This document shows, one piece after another, positions 49,459 to 62,745 of a DNA stretch of 64,000 nucleotides. The stretch lies in assembly GCA_029706075.1 (NCBI GenBank), contig JAINUG010000087.1:930001-994000 (forward strand). Reading direction: 5' to 3'. Position 1 is the stretch's first letter, and each line of letters begins with the position of its first letter. A model generated the notes under the pieces. The model worked only from the letters and a program-made list of their open reading frames with translations. It was not told where the DNA came from and searched no databases. The position numbers and the translations under genes were made by a program. This stretch comes from Aldrovandia affinis. Taxonomy: Eukaryota; Chordata; Actinopteri; Notacanthiformes; Halosauridae.

Positions 49459-50689
49459 TCCGATAAAGAAGCAACTCTTTGTAGCCTGGCAGATGACATG
49501 CGCTCAACTTTAAGACAGCTTCAAAACTTTCAATGATTGACTGCCTTGCCCTAGCTTTTATCGACTGCCTTTGTAGATCCTCAAAATATAGCCCAAAATG
49601 TTTAATCTCTCAGCTCCCCTGGTGTGAATATCCAGTTGGTGTTGGAAAGACACGCTGACAAATACTTTTATCCAAAAGTGGTGTGCTTTCAGTATCAGCC
49701 ACACAAAAGTGATGCCCCCAAGCCCTGAACCTGGGTCAGTTTCTGACATTGTCTTCATATCATGCTCAGTGATAGGATTTGATTGGGAGAGGCTGATCCT
49801 GGATCAGATGATGTTGGTAGAAAGCTCCAGGGTGATGATTAGATTTAAGGTCCAGATGGACTCTGTGGCTTGGACACAATCAATATTTTCCCTTAAAGGA
49901 GTACTCCTGTCAAAATCCTGAATTCCAGAGTTGTATATCATATTTGAGCAATAGTGGAAAATGTGGTCAATGCCATTTTGCTGTAATTTCTGATTTAGAT
50001 TGCAAGAGCTCCTGCCCAACAGGTTTCAAAAATTGGTCATGACATAATAACACAGGCCATTTGAATACACCAATGAACATTTGTCCACATTTTGCATTCC
50101 CACCCATCCTAAAGGTGTGCACCCAGGTGTGCTACAAGGCTATGAGGCTAATCAATGATAAAGACAATGTTGACTGTATCCATGCATGTACTTCAGAACT
50201 AAGAGGGGGAGGCAGGTATATTCTGTGAGGTAAGAGAAAGGAATATGAATATCCAATGTGTCTAATAATTAAAATACATTTATTTTAAAATCATGACGTC
50301 ACTTATCATATTACATTATTCTGGCATGTTTTACAACATGCTTTATTTACCGCCCCCACCATTTTTTCTTTTAGACATGCCCATACAATCAGAGATGTTC
50401 TTGTCTCTTCAAGGCCTGATCATTCTCATTGGCTCACAATAATTGGTGACTGCAAATGAAGTCCATTGAAACATCATGACACAGTTCAATGTAATGCTGA
50501 CTGTGCAATTGGCCGACATGACACTGAAGTGAACATGGGCCAACCTTGGCTTTGCTCTTCGTGGGTCTTAGAGAGTAAGTGGTCTATACACGGTTGCAAT
50601 TTCCTGAACTCCTAGCACAATGCAATATGTTTCAGATTGACAAACTAAATACAGTGTATCCCTAATTTCAGAATGACGACTTTCATTTT

Positions 50690-50945
50690 AAACCCTTTCT
50701 GTGATTTAGCCACATAATGGCTTCATTAGAAGCCTGTGCGACCATTACAGACCTTGTTCCTCTAAGCCAAAATGTGCTTTAACTTGTGTTAATTAACATT
50801 CCATGTCATTCTAATCCAGTGTCTTTCCCATGGCAGATGCTATTACTTTTCTCATGCTGCTGAATTGTCATCACTCTTAATTAGCTCATCATTGTTGTAT
50901 GGTTAATCAGCTGTATACAGCGTTACTAATTCCGTCAATGACAGG
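50690..50945. promoter_or_regulatory. Candidate conserved non-coding block
   Basis: CCACATAATGGCTTCATTAG, GTTAATTAACATTCCATGTC, CTCTTAATTAGCTCATC and GGTTAATCAGCTGTATACAG lie within 250 bp; many homeodomain-type sites and no repeat resemblance. Confidence 0.32.
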
Positions 50946-51638
50946 GGTGTAGACTCCACCGGGGCCGATGGGGACATGCCCCCCCCACCACACACACACA
51001 CTTTTTGTCCTAGAGCATTAGCACTTTCAAAACACTCAGAAATTAGCCTTTTTCTGAAAATTAGTTGCCCTTTTATTTCCACTTGTTACTGCCTAATTAC
51101 ATTGTTATTACATTGTTACCACTTGTTACCACCTAAGTACATCGTTTCCAATTGAAATACACAAGTGCTCATTGCCTAGATAGTACCCTCTTCTCTGAAC
51201 CATTTACCATTTAATTAGCACCTGTTTCCATTTTATTAAGTTGTTTACTATTATTTTCATTTCTCAATGCATCATAAGTACCCTCTTTACACTATGAACA
51301 CAACCATGTCTGCTAATTTATTCAAACGAAATCAATAGTTATTACCATGTATATAGTAGGTGGTAATTACGGCACTGTTAAAGAAAGTGCTGCCCTTTTT
51401 CACTTAAGTGCTTTTTGCTCAGCAGCCCAACTCCTGCTGCTGTTGAAACATTACACATCCAGCAATCAATGATGAGCCAGTCTGCCTTCTATTGTGGTCC
51501 CTGCTCACCTCATGTGTTAACCACTGATGACCTCTCTGCAGAGGTCACTGTGAAGGTCTGCGTCCAACAAGCTCTGCTCTCACAGGAGATCAGGCCTAGC
51601 GTGCTGCTTCAGGCCTCCTGTGATTCATTGATATTGTA

Positions 51639-51900
51639 TCAGGGGTCACCAAACTTGTCAGACACGGAATGTGTCAGGTAGGGACTCCAGGCCAAGAGCC
51701 ACTCGTGGTTTTGCACTCACTAAGGTTGGCCTGATGGTAGTGCTGTAGCATGTAACTGAAAATGTTGATCTCTTATATCTCCTAGACGGTCGTGAAAAAA
51801 CTCACCAAATTTTAATAGTAGGTAGTTGGTACATAGTTCTACTGAATGTATTGAACTTACCCATAGCCTGATGGTGGCGCTATAGCATGTAAAGCTTCGG
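51639..51900 (+). repeat. Decayed repeat with duplicated block and hAT-like start
   Basis: Starts CAGGGGTCACCAAACTTGT, a hAT-like end. Inside, GCCTGATGGTAGTGCTGTAG (51729) recurs as GCCTGATGGTGGCGCTATAG (51868), each followed by CATGTAA, an imperfect tandem of about 139 bp. ATATCTCCTAGACGGTCGTG and CTCACCAAATTTT recall a dispersed teleost repeat. Confidence 0.5.
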
Positions 51901-53032
51901 CTTTGTATATGAACATTGCCTTCTTCGTTTCTGTTTTTCAGGGGGTAAAATAGGTACACCTTCTTTCCTTGCCTTGGTTAAAATATTGCTTTTTCAACCA
52001 AAGAAAGAAGCTTACAGCTAAGCTGCATATCTGGAGTGCACAGACTTTTAATTTCGCTTTTCGTGATGAATAGTGCAACTTCATTAGTCCTTATATCCAC
52101 TATTAACTTTATAAATAACTGTTAAATTAACATGCTGTAGTATTAAACTGCAATCGTTGATTTAATCTGCTCTAATCTATGAGAATTGCTTCTTAAATTA
52201 GGCTATTGATTAATGTATTAAAAAAATCGTTTTTCGAGCTTTGTAACAGTACAATGTTAACAATGCATGTCCGTGAATATATACGTATATAGATATATAT
52301 TAATTTAAACATATTTTCTATAGTATCCTTTTACCATCATATATTCCATATTAGTGATTGATCTTGTTCCTTAGCTTTAGTGTTTTTGTAGGAAGGTGTG
52401 TGCAATAAATATTTATTCAATTGCAAATATATTTGATTGACTTACGGTCAATGCAGACACGTTCCAAGAGATGGAAGTGGAGACGTGTCATTCACACTTG
52501 GTTGTACTTGCGGGGAGAGCGGGAGTCTTAAACTGGAAAGTGAGGGTTCGAAGTAGTGAGCTGTGGTGGATGAATCGTCATGTTAGTACGGCTGTAGCAC
52601 TTAGATTGAACGCCCCTCTTATTCGTTTGCTGTGGCCAATAAGTATTTCGAATTTCCCTTTCTTTTGTAACATTTTCTTTATTTTTGTTAGTGTATATAG
52701 TCTGGGACAATGGACTGGGTCACAGAAAATGGTATTTGAGATAACATTATAAACATTCCATATTGGAGCATATGTTCAGCTTCGATTCACAGAAAAAAAC
52801 CTTATTTTCGATTTAAAAACCCTTCTCTTCCCTTTAGTAGAGGTATTCTAGCAAAAACGTTTGGCAATGTTAATTATTACACTAACTTACCGTTAGGTCT
52901 AGCGATCATCTTAATAGCCATGCACATAGCCATAGCATAATGCACTCTTTGAAGTCGCTTTTGATTAAAAAAAAAGCGTCTGCCAAATAGTTCATTGTAA
53001 ATTGTAAGTGGGTTATGACCTTGTTTAGTATG

Positions 53033-53050
53033 CAGTTTGGGAACCCCTGT
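53033..53050. repeat. hAT-type terminus (single end)
   Basis: GTTTGGGAACCCCTG is the reverse complement of CAGGGGTTCCCAAAC, a standard hAT-type end. Partner end not found. Confidence 0.35.
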
Positions 53051-53210
53051 TCCAGTAGGTGCCCGATACTCACACTCGGTGGCATTAAGCAACTGCAATG
53101 ACACCTGCACTCTCCTTTGTAGAGACGCGTATCGACAGTCCGGCGGCTGTCTCGTCTGCTCCGCTAACACGGCGCCTGCTCCCTGGCGCTGCTCCCGCTA
53201 CTCTCCACGC

Positions 53211-53253
53211 CCCCGTTGACCTATATGTCTGTCTTTCCTATATGTCAACGGGG
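53211..53253. repeat. Short hairpin
   Basis: CCCCGTTGACCTATAT and, after a short loop, CTATATGTCAACGGGG form an almost perfect 16 bp stem. Too short and isolated to classify. Confidence 0.7.
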
Positions 53254-53310
53254 AATTCGATATCAGCCGTCCATAAGGGGCCATGATCGCATCTGCATAA
53301 TTTGTGGTTC

Positions 53311-53435
53311 TCTGTGGCTCAGTTGGTAGAGCACAGCGTTGGCAACGCTTCGGTTGTGGGTTCATTCCCCACTGGGGCCACACTGAAAATGTATGCATTC
53401 ACTACTGTAAGTCGCTTTGGATAAAATCGTCTGCT
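53311..53435 (+). mobile_element. Short tRNA-derived SINE (second family)
   Basis: CTCTGTGGCTCAGTTGGTAG, GGTTGTGGGTTCATTCCCC, ATGTATGCATTCACTACTG, TAAGTCGCTTTGGATAAAAT, CGTCTGCTG, followed by a TATTA-type simple repeat (53440-53462). Same family as 7.8 kb and 58.9 kb. Confidence 0.92.
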
Positions 53436-53462
53436 GCGTATATTATATTATATTATATTAAT

Positions 53463-56426
<2,964 letters not shown>

Positions 56427-56486
56427 GAGCTGCAGCAGCTGTGCGGATGCTCGCTGAGAAAAGAGCTGTCATTCGGATGCTCGAAC

Positions 56487-56659
56487 TGCAGAGACAAGGA
56501 AAGCCAGACACAAGATGGCTTTTAAACTATATTGCGTGCAAAGAACCTGGGAGTGAAAAGATGCTTATCTCATTCTTCGTTCCACAGCCGTTCCTTGCAA
56601 TTCGTCCGAACGTGCAGAGACAAGGAAAGCCAGACACAAGATGGCTTTTAAACTATATT
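56487..56659. repeat. Exact 47 bp direct duplication, spaced 126 bp
   Basis: A 47 bp sequence occurs identically at 56487-56533 and 56613-56659 (starts TGCAGAGACAAGG, ends AAACTATATT). Both copies are preceded by CGAAC and followed, at differing distance, by AAAGAACCTGGGA, so the duplicated unit was probably larger. Each copy contains ACAAGATGGCT, close to the YY1 core. Position is roughly 460-635 bp 5' of the TMEM178B start codon. Confidence 0.9.
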
Positions 56660-58871
56660 TGCTCGGTATTGTGAAAAGATTGCAAAGAACCTGGGAACAG
56701 ATATTCCACCTGAGTTGAGATGCAGCTGGTCCATTATATTGCCAGGTCAGCGGACATTTATTTCGGGGTCTGTCGCCTAGTGAGACCAAAAGACTTGCCT
56801 TACCAGTTTGCTGTGGCACAAGCTGCAGTTCTCACCAAAAAACAAAAGGTATATACTGCTGTGTCAGCCACCGTCATTTTTACAAATATACGCCAAAGAA
56901 AACGGCATTTTTAGTTAATACTTCCGTCATACAAATATTTTTAGTTAATAGATTTTTTACTTCATGCAAGTTTCTGTGTAGACTAAGCTAATATTAGCTA
57001 CTTGATTCTCAGTGATTTCTGTCGAATGGGATAATTCAATCTGTAGATCATGCCGCAAATAATCGGTTAGCCGATTGAAGTTTATTTCTTTTAAATACAC
57101 AATTAGTAAGGCCCGAAATGTAATTCTTTGACAGCATCAACGCGGACTCACCACCAGTAATGAGCGTTTGGCGCTGTAGCCTATTAAAAAATAGAGAAAT
57201 TGAGGCCTAACATTTATTAAGACTTTTTAAAAATAACTTCTTGCCACTCGAATTCAAAGTTTTGGTATGAACAGCCCAGCAGGCGTGGAACGGGTGGTCG
57301 TTACTTCCTTTATGTTTTGAATTATTATTTAAAGTAGATTTCTATCCGTTGCCCCCTTTCAGTCTTTAAAGAAATGGTGCTGCGTTCATCTGCCAGGTGG
57401 CAGTTGTGTGACAGGTAAATAGACGTCGTTTTAATGCAGGCATTGTAGTTATGGTACTCTTCGACAGTCACCGCAGATACAGGTGTGCTTTGAAGACGAG
57501 ACGTTCCTTTCCTTTTGTCCACACATGAGATGAGCCTGTCGCCGTAAGCGCCGCTCCTGCTTGGCTGAAGAAATGAAGCGAATTCGAGAAATGCTAAATT
57601 GCTGTTATCACCTATGCCTTGAGGTTAGGATACACGCCTCTGCACAGATTCTTTTCAGAAAGATATAATGATGATGTCATCCTGTTAACGTTAGAGTAAT
57701 CTCTTATGAACGCCTTAAAGCCATACCTCCACTAACAGCTGGGATAGGGGGCAAAGACAGAGCCTTTCCGTTGCTTTGTTTTACGTATAACATACAATAA
57801 ATCAATCTGCGCAACATCTTCTCAGTTTTTGTTTTGAACCCCTTGGCATCGCTAAACTCGCTCGATCGCGCTAAACCCGTGACAGTACTATATGAGTGTC
57901 TTCCTCTGATTGGTATCGCTGTGAGTGAAACCGCTGAATTATTTATCCAAAGCCAATAGCTTTTGGAATATGCCTTTCAGTCTAATATGTGACGCTTGCT
58001 CTTATATTAATATGACCACACTTTAATTGGAAATAATATTAAACAAAATCCCACATATGCATTTGCCCTGTTGTTGTTTGTACTGAAAATACTTTTATAT
58101 TTTGAAATATTTTTGAAATATAATTAAGCCTTATGATCGCAATATAACTACAATTATGAGGTTATTTTGAATATACTACAAAACAGTTTCATTAAAGTCC
58201 TCTGGCAAGGTTTTGGAGTGCATTGCATTTGAATACCTCATGCACTGTGGTTAAATGTCTTTAACATTTGGTTAATGGTTATAGCAAGAACGGGGCAATG
58301 GCTGTATTCTATTCACAAGACCATCTGGGTTCTGTACATTACGTGAGCTGGCAGTTGTTTGGAGGAGGTAATCATTTGGGTAGAAAGTCGCCCACACTAA
58401 TGGATCAGATATCAATCAGTAGCTAGTTGAAAGGACGCTCCTAAACAAACCTTGGTGCCAGGTCTTGAGAGTGTGAATCTGCCAAAACCTGATCCCCCAG
58501 CAGCATCCATCTAACATGGGCCTACTCCATCCCTGCACTACAAGGGCTGCATTCCAGCCTGCCATTCAGGGACCCTTTAACACTGCAACACTCAGAGCAT
58601 GGGAGGGAAACTAAACTGATTCAATAAAGGATAGTCAGTCAAAATCAGGCACTTATGGAACAAAAGCCTTCAGGTGCTGGTGGACCTCTGGGACCAGGGG
58701 TTGAGTAGCTCTGGTCTAACACATGGCTGTGCGACTCTGTGGACTCCATTCCGGAGATGCTGATTTTAAGAGTTTAATACATTACATCAGGGGCATTGAT
58801 TCTAAAGAATACACAGAACTGTGTGGTATAAACCTGTGGCCTGTCTCCTATAATAATAATAATAATATATG
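56660..58871. other. Upstream of TMEM178B, no gene recognised
   Basis: In tetrapods MRPS33 lies divergently upstream, but no MRPS33-like sequence was recognised here. At 58640-58720, phrases such as GGGACCAGGGGTTGAGTAGC resemble a common fish repeat. Confidence 0.45.
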
Positions 58872-59013
58872 CTATTCAGCAGACACTTTTATCCAAAGAA
58901 ACTTACAGTAGTGAATGCATACATTTTTCAGTATATGTGGCCCCAGTGGGGATTGAACCCATGACCTAAGCATTGCTAACGCCATGCTCTACCAACTGAG
59001 CTACAGAGAACCA
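58872..59013 (-). mobile_element. Short tRNA-derived SINE (second family), minus strand
   Basis: Reverse complement reads TCTCTGTAGCTCAGTTGGTA, then GGTTCAATCCCCACTGGGGC, ATGTATGCATTCACTACTG, TAAGTTTCTTTGGATAAAAG, TGTCTGCTGAATAG. An ATA/AAT simple repeat (58851-58869) lies at its 3' end. Confidence 0.92.
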
Positions 59014-59446
59014 CCTCCTGAGAGGTCCACTGTGAGATACAATATATATACCTGGGAACATAATGAACGAATCCATCCAAAGGCCACAGAAAAAGCTCAC
59101 TTCAGCATTGTGATATCTCCATACTTCGTGAAACTATGTTTGTGCTTGCATATGTAAATGAGAACAATGATATACTATACCTATTATCTCAGCATCCGGC
59201 ATCATTTTCCCTGCAATTTGATTTTGATTTGTGGGGGCCAAGGTGTTGAGGGGGGCTGATGGCAAAAATCCTTTTCAGGCAATTGCTGATTGCGAAAATA
59301 TAATCAATCACAGAGTTTCAGATGGATGTGCAAAGAAATGTGATTAGTCCAGTCACAGACGCTGGAATGAGGAATTATTCTCCTCAATTCTAAATAAGCT
59401 TTCCCCATCCTTAGACCTGAAAGGCGTGCAGTAAAATGTCACATGT

Positions 59447-59920
59447 AGGGTGCATTTTCCTGGCATGGTTTATGTCCACTCAACCCCTCAGAGGGCAAGA
59501 TAAATGGCCAAAAATACAAATCCATTCTGAGTGATCACCTTCATCCTATGGTGAAGCATTTCTATCCTGATGGGATCTGTCTTTTCCAGGATGACGAGTA
59601 GTCAATGAAAGGTTTGATGAGCATGAAAATGATGTAAACCATATGTTATGGCTGTCTCAGTCACAAGATCTCAACCCAATTGAACACTTATGGGAGATTC
59701 TGGAGTGGCACCTGAGACAGCGTTATCCACTACCAGCAACAAAACACCAAATGATGGAATTTGTCTTGGAAGAATGGTATTACATCCCTCCAATAGAGTT
59801 CCAAACACTTGTAGAATCTATGTCAATCCGATACATTGAAATTGTTCTGGCGGCTTGTGGTGGCCCAACCCCCATTAAGACACATTATGTTGATGTTTCC
59901 TTCATTTTGGCAGTTATCTG
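59447..59920 (+). mobile_element. Deleted Tc1-like element, copy C (left end missing)
   Basis: Begins abruptly at GGTGCATTTTCCTGGCATGG, homologous to the VWGAF part of the other copies, and ends in a terminal repeat (GGCAGTTATCTG). The relic includes LSQSQDLNPIEHLWEILEW, RQRYPLPATKHQMMEF and LVESM...GGPTPI (frame from 59643). The left terminal repeat is not seen. The right end runs into TAATGGTTAGGGAACTGGG, a short tRNA-SINE-like fragment (59923-59941), suggesting insertion next to or into a SINE. Confidence 0.85.
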
Positions 59921-59945
59921 TGTAATGGTTAGGGAACTGGGAGAG

Positions 59946-60725
59946 TCAGCTTTTCAGATTCTGGCTTTGAGGTGTAGGAAAGTGGGGGGAAAAAGTCTCC
60001 TTTCGTGCCCCAGTGAAACAGGAGCGCTTTAATCGTAAAGTGTCCCATGGGGGAGGTGACAGAACATTACCAGAGTGTTATGGTGACAGAGTAAGAGCAG
60101 TGGACATGATACGGTGCTGGGTACTCTTTTTCAGCTCTACTTTTTTCTGCTGACAGTGAAACTACCAGAGAGAGATTAGACTGCTGAATGGCCCTGTGCT
60201 ATTTTTTATGTACCCTTTTCCATCCAGAGGATCGAGCAAGACAGAGAACAGAACAAAACCCACAATGTCAAGAAAAAAGTGTTTCCTGGCCTTGTCGTTG
60301 AACGGGACAGAGTTTTAATGAAAGCATTGTTAATGTTTGAACATAAGCACTTACCATTCGCACAACAGATGAGCATTTTCGATTAGAGAGGGGATATTCT
60401 ATGGGTGGGAAAAAAGATACTATAAATGTCCATTTTTATTTAAATGTGGATGCTAATATACATATTTTTATTTTTGTAATATCTGAAGAAAAATAAATTA
60501 CCATTACCAAGAACATGGAGGCAGAAGAAAGAATCACAAAGACTGATACGAAATGTAAACAACTCCTGCATCAACATCACAGCCTCATTACAATTTCTTT
60601 CATTCACAAAGTGACGTTTTAGTCACACAAATGTCACTCATTTTGTGAGTTAAAGCATTTGGAAGGTTGTTGTGTCAATGTGGAAGTTTACATAACATTT
60701 TCATTTTATGCTAATACACTATATA
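59946..60725. other. No gene recognised
   Basis: AT-rich unique DNA between two Tc1 relics. Confidence 0.5.
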
Positions 60726-60727
60726 TA

Positions 60728-61215
60728 CAAGTAGCTGCCAAAATAAAGGAAACATCAACATAAAGTGTCTTAAAAGGATGTTGGGCCACTACGATCCACC
60801 AGAACAGATTCAATGTGCCTTAGATTCTACAGGTGTCTGGAACTCACACACCTGTAGAAGAGATTGGAGGGATACATAATTTTGTGTTTTGTTGATGGTG
60901 GTGGAAAACACTGTGTCAGGTGCCACTCCACAATCTCCCATAAGTGTTCGATTGGGTTGAGATCTGGTGACTGAGATGACCAAGGCATATGGTTTACATA
61001 GTTTTCATGCTCATCAAACCATTTAGTGACCACTCATGCCTTGTGCATGGGGGCATTGTCATCTTGGAAGAGACCACTCCCATCATAGAAATTCTTGGGT
61101 TGAGTTGACCAAAACAATGCCCCCATGCATTCCAGGGAAATGCACCCCACACAATAACAGAACCACCAGAACCCTTCATTTACTCAAGTGTTTCCTTTAT
61201 TTAGGCAGTTACCTA
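60728..61215 (-). mobile_element. Deleted Tc1-like element, copy D (C-terminal half of transposase only)
   Basis: Ends CAAGTAGCTGCCAAAATAAAG (left) and TAGGTAACTGCCTAAATAAA (right, reverse complement), flanked by TA (60726-60727, 61216-61217). On the minus strand the coding relic starts right after the terminal repeat with MKGSGGSVIVWGAF and continues with broken frames to WSSQSPDLNPIEHLWEIVEWHL. The N-terminal DNA-binding half is absent. At 488 bp it is one of four related copies in the window. Confidence 0.9.
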
Positions 61216-61217
61216 TA

Positions 61218-61218
<1 letters not shown>

Positions 61219-61273
<55 letters not shown>
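61219..61273. repeat. (AT)n microsatellite between two Tc1 elements
   Basis: About 27 AT units fill the gap between copy D (ends 61215) and the long-repeat Tc1 element (starts 61274). AT runs are natural targets for TA-inserting elements. Confidence 0.97.
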
Positions 61274-61276
<3 letters not shown>

Positions 61277-62185
61277 TACCGGTCAAAAAGTTTTAGAACA
61301 CCCCCATTTTCCAGTTTTTACTGAAATTTAAGCAGTTCAAGTCCAGTGAATAACCTGAAATGGTACAAAGGTAAACGGCAAACTGCCAGAGTTAAAAAAA
61401 AGAAGTTTAGGTTACCAAAAACTGAAAAATAATGTACATTTCAGAGTTATAAGAAAAGGCCCTTTTCAGGGAACAAGTAATGGGTTAAGGTGGGTTAACA
61501 GTCACTCTGTGCAAGTTGCCGACTCTGGATCCAGCAAAAGAGCCCCAGACCATCACGCTTCCTCCTTCATGTTTGACAGTTGGTGTCACACACTGAGGAA
61601 CCATCCTTTCGCCTACTCAACAGCATACAAAAATCCTGTGTGATGAACCAAAGATTTCAAATTTTGATTAATCGGTCCACAAGACCTCTTCCAGTCTTCA
61701 GTAGTCCACTGGCGGTGCTTCATGGCCCAGGCAAGCCTCTTTTTCTCATTTTGCCATCTTAGCAATATCTTTCTTGCTGCCACTCGACCTGTCAAACCTG
61801 CAGCTTGAAGTCTTCTATTCACAGTTGAAACTGAGACTTCCTTACTTCGACAAGTGTTAAGTTGTTGTCCTGTGAGCCGCCTATCACCCAAGCTGTTGAC
61901 TCTCAGAAACTTGTCTTCTGATTTTGTTGTGGCTTTGGGTCTGCCAGACCTCTTCCTGTCAGAGTTTCCTCCAGTTTCCAAGTGCCTTTTGATGGTGTAG
62001 GAAACTACTCACTGCCAAAAAATTTACATTATTTTTAGTTTTTGGTAACCTAACTTTTTGTTTTTAACCTCTGGCAGTTTACCGCTTACTTTTGTTCCAT
62101 TTCAGGTTATTCACTGGACTTGAACTGCTTCAATTTTAGTAAAAATTGGAAAATGGGGGTGTTCTAAAACTTTTGACCGGTAGTG
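61274..62185 (-). mobile_element. Tc1/mariner element with ~165 bp terminal inverted repeats
   Basis: Left end CATTACCGGTCAAAAAG (61274) and right end in reverse complement CACTACCGGTCAAAAG (to 62185), each flanked by TA (61272-61273, 62186-62187). The two ends stay complementary for about 165 bp (to about 61440 and from about 62020), including shared blocks such as CAGTTCAAGTCCAGTGAAT and GGTTACCAAAAACT. At 912 bp it is too short for an intact Tc1. It carries an N-terminal transposase relic and lacks the C-terminal part. It abuts a long AT repeat, a plausible TA target. Confidence 0.92.
61480..62000 (-). pseudogene. Tc1-like transposase relic, N-terminal two thirds
   Basis: Reading on the minus strand from about 62000, SYTIKRHLETGGNSDRK and RKRSGRPKATT give the end of the first helix-turn-helix and the GRPR-like linker. 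LRVNSLGDRRLTGQQL, VSVSTVNRRLQAAGL and RVAARKILL give the second paired-type DNA-binding subdomain, followed by KKRLAWAMKHRQWTTEDWK. The frame (61981-61613) ends soon after, at a stop after LYAVE; the next conserved block, HEGGSVMVWGSF, is in another frame near 61540. The DDE C-terminal block (LNPIEHLW) is absent. Inactive, broken by frameshift and internal deletion. Confidence 0.9.
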
Positions 62186-62526
62186 TATATACAGTATAAA
62201 TATGAGAAATAGTGCTTATTTTTGTTTGATTATAGGTTTTGTGTATGCTTGGCATGAGACATAATTGCCCAGAAGCTCTGCTGCTCTTTTAACCTTCTCT
62301 ACTCGTCAGAGATTGTAACTTTTCTAGCTTTTGCTCAATTTTTTTGAACTTCACAGACATCCAATATATTCCCAGAATTGCACTGCTTTTCTCCGCTGTG
62401 AAATCGCCGAGTTGCAGAATTTTAGGGAAGCGTGTTTTTTTCCAGCCAAAGTAACTTTTTGAATAGGCTAGGGGGCTCTGTTCGCATTTGATTGCTGCAT
62501 TCAGTCATCGCGCAGAGCTTGTCACT

Positions 62527-62745
62527 ATTTGAAGACACGTGTTATCGCCTTTCATTAATTTAATCTCCTGAATTGAGTTAATGGATATATTCTATTCTTG
62601 GAAAGGAAACGCTTGCCATTTCGGTAAGTGAGACATTTGAAGACACAGTGTTATCGATTGATATTTCATTTAAAATTTAATCGTGAACTACAGTAAACTG
62701 AAGTTGTAAAATTGTTAATGGATAAATATTCTCAAACATTCTTGT
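62527..62745. repeat. Imperfect tandem duplication (~110 bp unit)
   Basis: ATTTGAAGACACGTGTTATC (about 62527) recurs as ATTTGAAGACACAGTGTTAT (about 62635). Both are followed by TTTCATT, AATTTAATC and then TTAATGGATA...ATTCT. The second copy carries small insertions. Confidence 0.6.

Noticed and set aside
50940..51005. GGGGACATGCCCCCCC block, thought to be a second copy of the 30.9 kb MITE
   Set aside because: Only the G/C-run motif matches; CAAGGCCG termini and a target duplication are absent.
57300..58000. Possible MRPS33 gene expected divergently upstream of TMEM178B
   Set aside because: Expected from tetrapod synteny only; no matching coding sequence was recognised.
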